DNA from: Saccharopolyspora sp. SCSIO 74807
GTDB taxonomy: Bacteria; Actinomycetota; Actinomycetes; Mycobacteriales; Pseudonocardiaceae
Reading direction: 5' to 3'
DNA length: 64,000 bases
NCBI RefSeq assembly: GCF_037023755.1
Contig: NZ_CP146100.1
Coordinates: 4,061,501 to 4,125,500 of the forward strand
Shown here: positions 26,739-35,062 of the stretch, in pieces
Numbering within the stretch: the first letter of the stretch is position 1
Layout of the letters: each line of letters starts with the position of its first letter
Translations under genes and position numbers: made by a program
The notes under the pieces: generated by a model
The model's database searches: none
Told to the model about the DNA's origin: nothing
Seen by the model: the letters and a program-made list of their open reading frames with translations, nothing else

Positions 26739-26789
26739 TTCCCCCGCCGGTCCGCGAGTCCTATCCGGAGGATCGAGGCGGAAAGCCGG

Positions 26790-27452
26790 TCACTCCAGCT
26801 CGAAGTGCTGGTAGTCCTTGGGATCGTGCCACGAGCCGCCCCAAGTCCAGCCCCTGTCGGTGAACACCCGCACGGCCGGGTCGCCTGCGTGGAACATCCC
26901 GGGATCGCGCCGGGTTCGGTCCAGGTACGGCCCGGCCGTCGCCGGCTGCACCAGTCCGTCCGAGCTCACGTACGGGTTGATGAGCGTGTTGATGTCCACC
27001 GCACGGCCGTAGGCGTGGTTGGACCAGTTGCCGCTGCCGCTGATCTCGCGGCAGTTGAACGCGGACGTGTTGTTGTCCCGCATGGACAGTTCATCGTCAG
27101 CGCCCGGGTAGTGCTCGGGCGTGCGCATCCGCTCGATGGGGAACCGCATCCGGTGCAGCTCCCGGAACGCGTCGATGGTCGGCCCGACCCGGTCCTGGTG
27201 CACCACGAGCTCTCCGATGTGGTCGCGGCCGTCCATGCCGACGTGCGTGAGCGTCAGCAGCCGCAACTGTTCCGGCGGCACGGGGCACCCGGGCCGCCAG
27301 CTCGGCCCCAGCCGCTGCGCGGTCACTTCCCCCACGCCGGCGGTGAAAGCCGGTTCCGGAGGCGGCGGCTGCGTGCCGCATTGGACGGTCATCGCCGCGA
27401 CCGCCAGCGCGATGGCGCAGTCCCGGACGGAACTCCGGCGCAACCTTCCCAT
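26790..27452 (-). CDS. M15-type peptidase-like lipoprotein (D-Ala-D-Ala carboxypeptidase fold)
   Basis: 220 residues with an N-terminal signal and a Cys in AMTVQCGTQ that fits a degenerate lipobox. The catalytic region has SNHAYGRAVDINTLINPY (zinc His and Asp) and the final His in DYQHFELE, as in M15 peptidases acting on peptidoglycan peptides. ATG 27452 has GGAG five bases upstream. Convergent with the esterase gene and separate from that cassette. Extracytoplasmic, probably membrane-anchored, acting on the cell wall. Confidence 0.8.
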   Translation of the reverse strand: MGRLRRSSVRDCAIALAVAAMTVQCGTQPPPPEPAFTAGVGEVTAQRLGPSWRPGCPVPPEQLRLLTLTHVGMDGRDHIGELVVHQDRVGPTIDAFRELHRMRFPIERMRTPEHYPGADDELSMRDNNTSAFNCREISGSGNWSNHAYGRAVDINTLINPYVSSDGLVQPATAGPYLDRTRRDPGMFHAGDPAVRVFTDRGWTWGGSWHDPKDYQHFELE

Positions 27453-27795
27453 CACAGCTCCAAGAACCGGCTGTACGCGTCCCAGGTCCCAGTGTGCGCG
27501 CCACAATTCGGTCTCGCGACGCTCGCTGGTGTGATGAGCGGGGGAATTTTCGCCGGACACACCCGTTGCGTGTTGCGAGTGGACAGTCCCGGAGCGACGA
27601 TCTGCCGATGCGGAAAGCGGATCGCTGGATCCGCCGCTGCGCCTGACCCCGAATCGGCGCGCACGCGGCCGCGACCGGCGCCGGAGACCCCGAACCGGCC
27701 GCCGACCCGCTTTCCTCTTGGGGGCGGAGGTGGGGGCCGGGAAATCCGGCCCCCACCTCCGGAATCCGACCTCGAGCTGTTGAAAATCGTTGCCG
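27453..27795. other. 343-base intergenic region, contains a strong hairpin
   Basis: Lies between two minus-strand genes. The only clear structure is the hairpin at 27726-27760. A minus-strand Pro/Gly-rich open frame covering the region contains that hairpin and is judged non-coding. Confidence 0.6.
27726..27760 (-). terminator. long perfect hairpin downstream of the TetR gene
   Basis: A 15-base perfect stem GGAGGTGGGGGCCGG / CCGGCCCCCACCTCC with a five-base loop GAAAT, 36 bases past the stop of the minus-strand TetR gene. No T-tract follows on either strand, which is usual for actinomycete terminators. Confidence 0.75.
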
Positions 27796-28419
27796 TCAAG
27801 CGGGATTCTGCGGCCGCACCCGCAGCCCGTCGAACGCCACCGCGACCACCGCCTCCGCCAGCTCCTCACCGCCGGAGCCGCCCTGCGGCCGGTACCACTC
27901 GATCAACGAGTTCACCATGCCGAACAGCAGGCGGCTGGTGGTCGCCGGATCGAGCTCCGGGCGCAGCTCGCCGTCGTGCACCGCCTCCGCCACCAGGTCG
28001 GTGACGAGCTGGTCGAACTCGCGCCGCCGCGCCAGCGCCGCCCGCTCCACCTTGGTGTTGCCCCGCACGCGCAACAGCAGCGTGACGAACGGCAGCCGCT
28101 CGACCAGCACCAGCACGCTGCCGCGGACCAGGTGCTCAAGCCGCGTCAGCGCGCTGCCCGGCAGTTCGCGCGCCTGCGCGGCGGCGGCGAACAGCCCGTC
28201 CAGCGCCCGGTCCACGGCCAGCCGCAGCAGTTCCTCCTTGCTGGGCACGTGGTGATAGATCGCGGATTTGCTGATGCCGAGCTTGCGGGAGAGGTCCTCC
28301 ATGCTGGTCCCGTCGTACCCGCGTTCGTTGAACAGCTGCACCGCCACCGCCAGCAGGGACTCCAGGTCGTAGCCGGGCCTGCCGCGCTTGGCCGGGCGGG
28401 CTGGTGGTGCCGTCGTCAT
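27796..28419 (-). CDS. TetR-family transcriptional regulator
   Basis: 207 residues: an N-terminal HTH (LLAVAVQLFNERGYDGTSME, DLSRKLGISKSAIYHHVPSKEELL) and a C-terminal helical ligand domain. No Shine-Dalgarno precedes ATG 28419, but AATACT lies seven bases upstream, suggesting a leaderless mRNA. The closest catabolic neighbour is the Baeyer-Villiger cassette, one gene away, so it is a candidate repressor of it; the alkyltransferase gene is divergent. Target unproven. Confidence 0.88.
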   Translation of the reverse strand: MTTAPPARPAKRGRPGYDLESLLAVAVQLFNERGYDGTSMEDLSRKLGISKSAIYHHVPSKEELLRLAVDRALDGLFAAAAQARELPGSALTRLEHLVRGSVLVLVERLPFVTLLLRVRGNTKVERAALARRREFDQLVTDLVAEAVHDGELRPELDPATTSRLLFGMVNSLIEWYRPQGGSGGEELAEAVVAVAFDGLRVRPQNPA

Positions 28420-28609
28420 GGTCAGGAGTATTCCAGCCGGTCCTCGCCGTCCCCGGCGCCGTCGGCGGGCGCGGCCGCGCTGCGGACCGCCCAGCTCAGC
28501 GGTCAGCAGCCCGCAAGCCACACTGCGGTGGCCGGAACCGCCGCCCGGTCTCACGTTCCGGGCGCCCGAGACGTCTGCATAGTGGGGAAGCGACAGACAG
28601 GAGCCGACG

Positions 28610-29107
28610 ATGAGCACCAAGCACACGCTGATCGACTCGCCGATGGGGGAGCTGCTGCTCGTCGCGGGCGACGACGGCCTCACGGCGCTGCACTACGCCG
28701 ACGGCAGGCACGCCCCGGAAGAACTCGGCGAGCGCGGCACGACACTCGTGCTGGACGAGGCGCGCCGCCAGCTCGACGAATACTTCGCCAGAACGCGCAC
28801 CGAGTTCGACCTGCCGCTGGCCCCGCGCGGCGAGCCGTTCCAGCTGAAGGTGTGGGAGCTGCTGCGGCAAATCCCGTACGGCGCGACCCGCAGCTACGGC
28901 GAGCTGGCCCGGATGCTCGGTGACGTGAACTACGCGCAAGCCGTGGGTGCGGCCAACGGCCGCAACCCGATATCGGTGATCGTGCCGTGCCACCGCGTGA
29001 TCGGCGCGGACGGCACCCTCACCGGCTACGCGGGAGGACTGGAGCGCAAGCGCTACCTGCTGGCGTTGGAGGAACCGGCGCCTGCGGACGCGGGCAGGCT
29101 GTTCTGA
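28610..29107 (+). CDS. ogt: methylated-DNA--[protein]-cysteine S-methyltransferase
   Basis: 165 residues, the usual size. DNA-binding and active-site region: FQLKVWELLRQIPYGATRSY, ELARMLG, AVGAANGRNP and VIVPCHRVIG with the acceptor Cys, then GYAGGLERKRYLLALE. It removes O6-alkyl groups from guanine in a suicide reaction. First of three same-direction genes, followed after four bases by a sigma factor gene and then a second alkyltransferase. Confidence 0.92.
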   Translation: MSTKHTLIDSPMGELLLVAGDDGLTALHYADGRHAPEELGERGTTLVLDEARRQLDEYFARTRTEFDLPLAPRGEPFQLKVWELLRQIPYGATRSYGELARMLGDVNYAQAVGAANGRNPISVIVPCHRVIGADGTLTGYAGGLERKRYLLALEEPAPADAGRLF

Positions 29108-29111
29108 TCCG

Positions 29112-29594
29112 ATGCGGCCGTTCGAGCAGGTGGTGAGCGAGCACGGCGCGGTCGTGCTGCGGGTGTGCCGGGCCGTCCTCGGCCCTGCCGACGCCGAGGA
29201 CGCCTGGTCGGAGACGTTCCTCGCGGCGCTGCGGGCCTACCCGCGGCTGGACGCCGACGCGGACGTGCGCGCCTGGCTGGTCACGATCGCGCACCGCAAG
29301 GCCATCGACGCGCTGCGCGCGCGGGCACGGCGTCCGGTCAGCGTCGAGCACGTGCCGGAACGGCCAAGCACGCAAGGAATTCCGCGCGACCCCGACCCGG
29401 AGCTGTGGCACGCGCTGCGGGACCTGCCGGACCGGCAACGGCAGGCCGTCGCCTACCACCACCTGGCCGGGCTGCCCTACCGCGAGGTCGCCGCGATCAT
29501 CGGCGGCAACGCGGACGCCGCCCGCCGCGCCGCCGCGGACGGCATCGCGAAGCTGCGCAGCAATTACCCGGTCGCGGAAGGAGAAGCGCCATGA
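29112..29594 (+). CDS. RNA polymerase sigma factor, ECF (sigma-70) family
   Basis: 160 residues with region 2 (VLRVCRAVLGPADAEDAWSE, TFLAALRAYPRL, VRAWLVTIAHRKAIDALRAR) and region 4 (ALRDLPDRQRQAVAYHHLAG, LPYREVAAIIGGNADAARRA). No anti-sigma gene adjoins. It lies between two O6-alkylguanine transferase genes and overlaps the second by ATGA, so it probably drives a response to DNA alkylation (inference), a sigma-based counterpart to Ada control. Confidence 0.9.
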   Translation: MRPFEQVVSEHGAVVLRVCRAVLGPADAEDAWSETFLAALRAYPRLDADADVRAWLVTIAHRKAIDALRARARRPVSVEHVPERPSTQGIPRDPDPELWHALRDLPDRQRQAVAYHHLAGLPYREVAAIIGGNADAARRAAADGIAKLRSNYPVAEGEAP

Positions 29595-30184
29595 CCGCAC
29601 CGTTCGCAACACCGCCGGAGGTCCCGCAGCGGCTCCGCGCGCAGCTGGCCGCGCGAGCCGAGCGCGAAGGCGTCCTGGACATCGCCTACCGCACGCTGGA
29701 CACCCCGGTCGGGCCGCTGCTGCTCGCCGCGACCGAGCAAGGACTGCTTCGGGTCGCCTACGCGAGTGAAGGCCATGCGGCGGTGCTCGAGTCGCTGGCC
29801 GAAACCGTGAGCCCGCGGGTGCTGTCCGCGCCGCAGCGGCTGGAGGCGGCCAGCGGGCAGCTCGACGAGTACTTCGCCGGACGGCGGCGCCGGTTCGAAC
29901 TGCCGCTGGACCTGCGGCTGGCCAACGGTTTCCGGCGGGCGGTGCTCACCCACCTGCCGGAGATCGGTTACGGCGAGACGGCCAGCTACGCCCGGGTCGC
30001 CGCCGCAGCAGGCAGCCCCAAGGCGGTGCGCGCGGTCGGCACCGCCTGCGCGCGCAACCCGTTGCCGGTCGTCGTGCCGTGCCACCGGGTGGTGCGCTCG
30101 GACGGTTCGTTCGGCGGTTACCTCGGCGGGCCGGAGGCGAAGCGCTCGCTGCTGGCGTTGGAAGCGGGCTCGACCGGTTCCTGA
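29591..30184 (+). CDS. second methylated-DNA--protein-cysteine methyltransferase
   Basis: 197 residues with an N-terminal extension of ~35 residues. Active site VVVPCHRVVRSDG with acceptor Cys intact, preceded by YGETASYARVAAAAGSPKAVRAVGTACARNP and followed by GGYLGGPEAKRSLLALE. ATG 29591 overlaps the sigma factor stop (ATGA). The extension and shorter DNA-binding helix distinguish it from the first copy; it may prefer other alkyl groups or act as the sensor. The 3' end overlaps the convergent DUF2277 gene. Confidence 0.88.
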   Translation: MTAPFATPPEVPQRLRAQLAARAEREGVLDIAYRTLDTPVGPLLLAATEQGLLRVAYASEGHAAVLESLAETVSPRVLSAPQRLEAASGQLDEYFAGRRRRFELPLDLRLANGFRRAVLTHLPEIGYGETASYARVAAAAGSPKAVRAVGTACARNPLPVVVPCHRVVRSDGSFGGYLGGPEAKRSLLALEAGSTGS

Positions 30185-30408
30185 GCGGGTCGGCTTCCGC
30201 GCGAACCGCGCACTTCCAGGCTTTCCAGCAGCTCGGCGGTGGCCGCGGTGATCGTCTCGACCGCTTTGTCGAACGCCGCCGCGTTGTGCGCGGCCGGTTT
30301 GCGGAACCCGGAGACCTTCCGGACGTATTGCAGCGCTGCCGCCTGCACGTCCTGCTCGGTCAGCTGCTCGACGAACGGCGGGCGGAGAGTTCTGATGCTT
30401 CGGCACAT
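30118..30408 (-). CDS. DUF2277 family protein
   Basis: 96 residues beginning MCRSIRTLRPPFVEQLTEQD, the signature start of DUF2277, followed by VQAAALQYVRKVSGFRKPA and AFDKAVETITAATAELLESL. Its last ~22 codons overlap the convergent alkyltransferase gene by 67 bases. Function unknown; the conserved Cys-Arg start and helical body are the only marks. Confidence 0.85.
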   Translation of the reverse strand: MCRSIRTLRPPFVEQLTEQDVQAAALQYVRKVSGFRKPAAHNAAAFDKAVETITAATAELLESLEVRGSRGSRPAQEPVEPASNASSERFASGPPR

Positions 30409-30606
30409 GCTCACATCGTCCCGCCGACGACCGACACCGGCGCGTGAACTCGTTGCCTTGCGCCGAGCAACGTGCCGATCCGCCCACCAGGCGACACGCC
30501 ACCGGCTGCCGCGGTGCGGGCGGCGGCTCCGGTAAGAAGGCCCCGAGCGTCGGGCCCCGGCGATCGAGCACCACGAGCGGGATGTCGCCCCGGGAGAGGC
30601 AGGACC

Positions 30607-31896
30607 GTGCGTAGACGCATCGTGACCCTCACGGTGCTGGCCGCAGTGCTGGCCACCGTGCTGTTCGGCCTTCCGCTGGCGGTGGGCGCCGAGCGGTACT
30701 TCGCCGAAGACGCGCGTGCCGAGCTGCAGCAGGCCGCCGAGTCCGCCGCGCTCTCCGCGGCCGACGAGCTGTTCGGGCACCAGCAGCCGCTGACGCTGCC
30801 CGACGCGGGCGAGCAGACCAGGGTCGCGCTGTACTCGCCGGACGGGCGCCTCCAGGTCGGGGAGGGGCCGGCGCTCGCAGACCGTGCGGTGCGCGCGGCC
30901 GCCGGCGACGGCCGGCTGATCAACGGCTCCGACGAGGATTCGCTGGTGGTGGCGGTACCGGTGGCCGACCGGGGCAAGGTGGTCGGAGTCGTGCGCGCGG
31001 TGACCTCCGATCGCGAAGTGCTGCTGCGCACGGTGCTGACCTGGTTGACCATGGCCGGCCTGGCGCTGTTCGCGGTGCTCGTGGCCTGGCTGGTTTCGCA
31101 CGTCATCGCGGGCAAGTTGTCCCGGCCGCTGGAGGAGCTTTCCGGTGCCGCTCGACGGCTCGGCGACGGCGACTTCTCGGTGCGCCCGGCACCCGCCGGC
31201 GTGCCGGAGATCGACTCGGTCGCGACTTCGATGGGCACCACGGCGCAACGGCTGGGCCAGCTGGTCGCCCGCGAACGGGCCTTCTCCGCGAACGCCTCGC
31301 ACCAGCTGCGCACGCCGCTGGCCGGGTTGCGGCTGCAACTGGAACTCGCGCTCGACGATCCCGAGCAGGACCCCGATGCCGCGCTGCGATCGAGCGTGGA
31401 AGCCGCCGACCGGCTGGAACGCACCATCGACGATCTGCTGTTGCTGGCCAGGGCCGGTGGTCCGGTGACCGCGCCTGCGGATGTGCCGGACCTGCTCGCC
31501 GAACTGCGCGAAGGCTGGAACGGGCTGCTGACCGCGCAGGGCAGGCGGCTCGAAGTGCACGCAGGCGGCACCGTCCGGCCGAACGCTTCGGTCGCGACGC
31601 TGCGGCAGGTGCTCACCGTCCTGCTGGACAACGCCACGACGCACGGTGCGGGCACCGTGACGATGACCGCGCGAGACGCCGACGGCGCGCTCGCCATCGA
31701 CGTCGCCGACGAGGGCCGCGGCGTCCCGCCCGGCAGGGATCCGTTCGTGCAGCGCGGTGAGTCCTCGGGGCACGGCATCGGATTGGCCTTGGCGCGCGGG
31801 CTGGCGGAAGCCGCGGGCGGACGACTGCGGCTGAGCCGGGCGACGCCGCCGATGTTCACCTTGCTGCTGCCGGTGGCCGATGAGCAGCCAGGTTGA
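30607..31896 (+). CDS. sensor histidine kinase without adjacent response regulator
   Basis: 429 residues from GTG 30607 with GAGG seven bases upstream. Membrane segment ~5-27, an extracellular sensor ~30-140, a second membrane segment ~143-166, HAMP (RPLEELSGAARRLGDGDFSV), H-box ASHQLRTPLAG with His232, N-box VLLDNATTHG and G-box SSGHGIGLALARGLAEAAGG. All catalytic boxes are intact. The upstream neighbour is a convergent DUF2277 gene and the downstream one is a minus-strand ferritin-like gene, so no partner regulator is encoded beside it. Confidence 0.9.
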   Translation: MRRRIVTLTVLAAVLATVLFGLPLAVGAERYFAEDARAELQQAAESAALSAADELFGHQQPLTLPDAGEQTRVALYSPDGRLQVGEGPALADRAVRAAAGDGRLINGSDEDSLVVAVPVADRGKVVGVVRAVTSDREVLLRTVLTWLTMAGLALFAVLVAWLVSHVIAGKLSRPLEELSGAARRLGDGDFSVRPAPAGVPEIDSVATSMGTTAQRLGQLVARERAFSANASHQLRTPLAGLRLQLELALDDPEQDPDAALRSSVEAADRLERTIDDLLLLARAGGPVTAPADVPDLLAELREGWNGLLTAQGRRLEVHAGGTVRPNASVATLRQVLTVLLDNATTHGAGTVTMTARDADGALAIDVADEGRGVPPGRDPFVQRGESSGHGIGLALARGLAEAAGGRLRLSRATPPMFTLLLPVADEQPG

Positions 31897-31979
31897 TGCG
31901 TCCCGCGACCCCGAACGGCGCTACTCCGGAAGCGATCTCGCAGCAGCGGTCCGACACCTGAGCGCTGGCCCTTCCGCGT

Positions 31980-33011
31980 TCAGGAGACCGGTCGGAAATC
32001 CGGGCCGTAGGTGTAGGAACCGCCGCGGTAGGGCTGGTGCATCAACTCCTGCGCAGGCTGCTGGAGACGCCGCATCGCGGCGATGGCATCGGGCAGCGCC
32101 TGCTCGTTGCCGCTCCACGCCTGTTCGAGTTGGTCGAGGACCTCCGCGTAGGTGCGGCCGAACGCCCGCAGCGGCCGCTGCACCTCCTCCGGCAGTGGCT
32201 CCGGCCAGCCGCCGCCGGGCAGCTGGGCCATCGGGTACACGTCGACTTGCCACTCCGGGAACGGCACCTCGGCGCCCGCCCAAGCCCACTCGTCGCCCGG
32301 GCCGATCCGCACCAGCCGCCTGCCGTGCGCGAGTTCGCCGAACCGGTAGTAGTGCGCCAGCTCGTCGCCATACAGGGGGTTGGTCGCGGTGCCCTCGCCT
32401 TCTTCCTTGACCTGTTCCAGCAGGTCGATCGCCAGCTCAGTGGTGTGCACGATCGGCAGTGCGTGCCCGCCGAAGGAGATCTCGCGCTGGTTCTCCGGCC
32501 GGAACGTTCCGGTGTAGTGCCGGAAGTTCTCGATGAGGGCCTCGTAGAACAGCCCGACCGTGTCGTAGTCGCGGGCGAGCGGGTCCTCGGGGCGTTCGAT
32601 GCCCATGAAGACGTCGCCGACGGATCCCCTGGTCAGCCCCTGCAGATGCACCACCAGGCCCGGAACGATCCCGCGTGGCAGCGGCCCCGGGTAGGTCGGC
32701 GCCCGGCCGCGCAGCCGGGGCCGTCCGCCGACGGCGACCAGCAGGTTGTTCACCACCGCGAGGTGGAACATCTCGTCGAGTGCGATGTGCCGCAGCGTTT
32801 CCGCCGCCACCGCCGAGGACGGATCCTCCGGAGCCTTGATCGACCACAGGGCGCACAGGTAGGGCGGGATGGTGGACATTTCCAGCTCCACGGCGGCCTG
32901 CAATGCGCCGCGCAGCCATTCGTCGTTCCGTTCGGCGGTGGGCACGGCGAGCAGCTCGCTGATGGAGGAATCCGCGTAGGGCGGTGTCCCGGTGTCGGTA
33001 CCAGTGGTCAT
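31980..33011 (-). CDS. ferritin-like domain protein (VioB/iminophenyl-pyruvate dimer synthase type)
   Basis: 343 residues. The four-helix ferritin-like core has Glu and Glu-x-x-His pairs: AAVELEMSTIPPYLCALWSI, AAETLRHIALDEMFHLAVVN and NPLYGDELAHYYRFGELAHG, as in the domain found in VioB/RebD-type proteins. ATG 33011 has AAAGG about twelve bases upstream; the site is weak. Likely binds a di-iron or haem-like centre; stand-alone members have no proven reaction. Convergent with the histidine kinase gene. Confidence 0.82.
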   Translation of the reverse strand: MTTGTDTGTPPYADSSISELLAVPTAERNDEWLRGALQAAVELEMSTIPPYLCALWSIKAPEDPSSAVAAETLRHIALDEMFHLAVVNNLLVAVGGRPRLRGRAPTYPGPLPRGIVPGLVVHLQGLTRGSVGDVFMGIERPEDPLARDYDTVGLFYEALIENFRHYTGTFRPENQREISFGGHALPIVHTTELAIDLLEQVKEEGEGTATNPLYGDELAHYYRFGELAHGRRLVRIGPGDEWAWAGAEVPFPEWQVDVYPMAQLPGGGWPEPLPEEVQRPLRAFGRTYAEVLDQLEQAWSGNEQALPDAIAAMRRLQQPAQELMHQPYRGGSYTYGPDFRPVS

Positions 33012-33621
33012 CGGTGCTCGGACCTTTCGCGTAGTGACGCACCGCGCGCGGTTGCGGACCGAGAAGGACTGGTCCTCGGTGCCGCTTCCCGCGCAGTTCT
33101 TCCCAGTGCTGTCCGAATCGGCCGGTGAGCCGGTGGTGCTCGCCCGTCGCGGTACTGCTGCCCGGGAAGTTTCCGCGCCGCCGCTGCTCGGCGGTGAGTG
33201 CCTTTCGGCGGGTCGGTGGCGGGCCGACGGTTCGGTCAGTGCCTCCAGATTGGCCCTGACGATCATCCCCGCGCAAGGGCGAATACCGCAAAGAGTGGAT
33301 CTTCGGATCGATGCGCACTCTGAGTGCTCATTCGTCCATGTCCGAGCAATTCGACAACCGGAAATGATGAGCGGTTCGTCGCACGTCCGTGGAGTCCGGA
33401 TAATGCGTCGCGTTCGACGGTTTCCGTCCCGAGCCGCCTTGATGCGCAATTCAACAACGAATCTTCCGGCGGCGCATTTCGACCGTCACCGCGGATGTGG
33501 CGCCTTCGCCGGGGCGTCGCTGCGGCCACAACGAGCAGGTACCGGCCGTGCGATCGAGCTGGTGCGCGAGATCGGCAGGCGAGCCGAGGGACACCGTGCT
33601 CGGCCCGGATCCCGTTCCGCC
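33012..33621. other. 610-base intergenic region, no gene seen
   Basis: GC falls between about 33285 and 33480. It holds a 13-base palindrome GCACTC-T-GAGTGC at 33315-33327. The flanking genes on both sides are minus-strand, so it carries the promoter of the ferritin-like gene. No open frame has both a ribosome binding site and a family match. Confidence 0.6.
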
Positions 33622-34137
33622 TCAGCGAATCCGTTCGAGTTCGGTGGCCACCGCGACGACCTGCGCGGCCATCTTGCGAAGTTCCTCGGCATCCGCGCCG
33701 TCCTCCGCGGCGGTGCCCACGTCCTCGGCGGCGCAGCGCAACTGGAACAACCGGTCCTGCAGATCCGCGACCTCACCCGCCGAGAGCACCACCGCATCCT
33801 CCGGCAGACCGGTGCGCTGCACCGCCCCCCGGCGTTCGTAGGCCCGCTGGCGGCACGACTGCGTGCAGTACAACCGGGGCCTGCCCTGCCGTCCGGCCGA
33901 AGCGATCCGGCGGCCGCACCACGCGCAGTGCCGGTCTTGGCGTCCGGACGGACGCCGGGCGGATGGATCCTTCGCGGACAGGCTCTCCACGGCGCGTAAC
34001 GGTAACCCCGCCGGATGGCGGTCGGTCCGATGCCACGCCGGTGCGGGTTCTCCGAGATCCACGTCGTCGGGCAGAGTGGGAGCGCTGCGATCGCCCGCCC
34101 CATGGTTCGTGAAAGGACTCGAGTCCCAGTGACCCAC
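33622..34137 (-). CDS. small zinc-finger-like hypothetical protein
   Basis: Up to 171 residues. A Cys4 module CAWCGRR...LYCTQSCRQRAYERR sits in the middle, as in small actinomycete proteins with an FPG/IleRS-like finger; the C-terminal half is an acidic coiled-coil-like helix (VADLQDRLFQLRCAAEDVG). Start uncertain: GTG 34137 has AGGA four bases upstream but overlaps the divergent GDPD start by nine bases; GTG 34062 and GTG 33990 are in frame without good sites. The finger could bind nucleic acid; function unknown. Confidence 0.65.
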   Translation of the reverse strand: MGHWDSSPFTNHGAGDRSAPTLPDDVDLGEPAPAWHRTDRHPAGLPLRAVESLSAKDPSARRPSGRQDRHCAWCGRRIASAGRQGRPRLYCTQSCRQRAYERRGAVQRTGLPEDAVVLSAGEVADLQDRLFQLRCAAEDVGTAAEDGADAEELRKMAAQVVAVATELERIR

Positions 34138-34950
34138 CCGTTCCTGCACGGTCCTTGGCCACGCGCTTTCGCGCACCGGGGCTGGCACCTCGGTGATCTG
34201 GACGGCATGGAGAACTCGCTGAGCGCGTTCCGCCGCGCCGTCGCCGAGGGCTACCGCTACATCGAGACGGACGTGCACGCCACCGCCGACGAGGTCGTGG
34301 TGATCTCGCACGACCCGAGCCTGGACCGCACCACCGACGGCCGCGGCACGATCCGCAGGCTGCCGTGGTCGGCGGTCGGCGCGGCCCGCGTGGGCGGTCG
34401 CGAGCCGGTGGCGCGGCTGGACGACGTGCTGGAGGAGTTGCCCGAGGCGCTGCTCAACGTCGACGTCAAGCACGACTCCGCGGTGCGTCCGGTGCTGGAG
34501 GTGCTGCGGCGGCACGACGCCTGGAACCGCGTGTGCCTGGCCGCGTTCGACGACCGCCGGTTGCGCGAGCTGCGGCGGCTCGGTGATGAGCGGCTGCTTA
34601 CCTCGATGGGGCAGCGCACCGCCGCGACGTTGTGGAGCGCTTCGCGCTACGGCGGCTGGGGGCTGCGATCGAGGGTCGCCGGATGGGCCGCGCAGGTGCC
34701 GCCGCGGCACGGCTCGCTGCGAGTGGTGGACCCGCGGTTCGTGCGGCTGGCGCACCGCTGGGGACTGGAGGTGCACGCTTGGACGGTCGACGAGCCCGCG
34801 CGGATGCGCGAACTGCTGGATCTCGGCGTCGACGGCCTGGTCACCGACCGGCCGGAGCTGCTGCGGGACGTGCTGCGCGAACGTCTCGGCGCCGACTGGG
34901 ACGCGAGCGCCTCGACCAGGCAGCCGCGCTCCGCTCCGGATCAGCCGTGA
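34129..34950 (+). CDS. glycerophosphodiester phosphodiesterase
   Basis: 273 residues. GDPD marks: AFAHRGWHLGDLDGMENSL (His-Arg-Gly and Glu-Asn), YIETDVHATADEVVVISHDP (metal Glu/Asp and catalytic His) and LDRTTDGRG. It hydrolyses glycerophosphodiesters to glycerol-3-phosphate and an alcohol with a divalent metal; the absence of a signal peptide suggests cytoplasmic action on phospholipid deacylation products. Start GTG 34129; ATG 34102 is in frame but has no site. Divergent from the zinc-finger-like gene. Confidence 0.9.
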   Translation: MTHPFLHGPWPRAFAHRGWHLGDLDGMENSLSAFRRAVAEGYRYIETDVHATADEVVVISHDPSLDRTTDGRGTIRRLPWSAVGAARVGGREPVARLDDVLEELPEALLNVDVKHDSAVRPVLEVLRRHDAWNRVCLAAFDDRRLRELRRLGDERLLTSMGQRTAATLWSASRYGGWGLRSRVAGWAAQVPPRHGSLRVVDPRFVRLAHRWGLEVHAWTVDEPARMRELLDLGVDGLVTDRPELLRDVLRERLGADWDASASTRQPRSAPDQP

Positions 34951-35062
34951 CCTGCTGCGACGCCGTGCGCTGATCATGACCGGCGCACCGCGGGCCGAGC
35001 CTGATCGGCGGCCGATACAGTCCCCGTTACCCCCAAACGAGTGAGCACTTGGACGGAGAGGC

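Noticed and set aside
27452-27799. 115-codon minus-strand open frame with poly-Pro/Gly
   Set aside because: The poly-Pro and Gly runs are produced by the 15-base terminator stem; no ribosome binding site.
33315-33327. GCACTC-T-GAGTGC palindrome resembling CIRCE (HrcA) half-sites
   Set aside because: CIRCE needs a nine-base spacer and flanking TTA/TAA; here the spacer is one base and no heat-shock gene follows.
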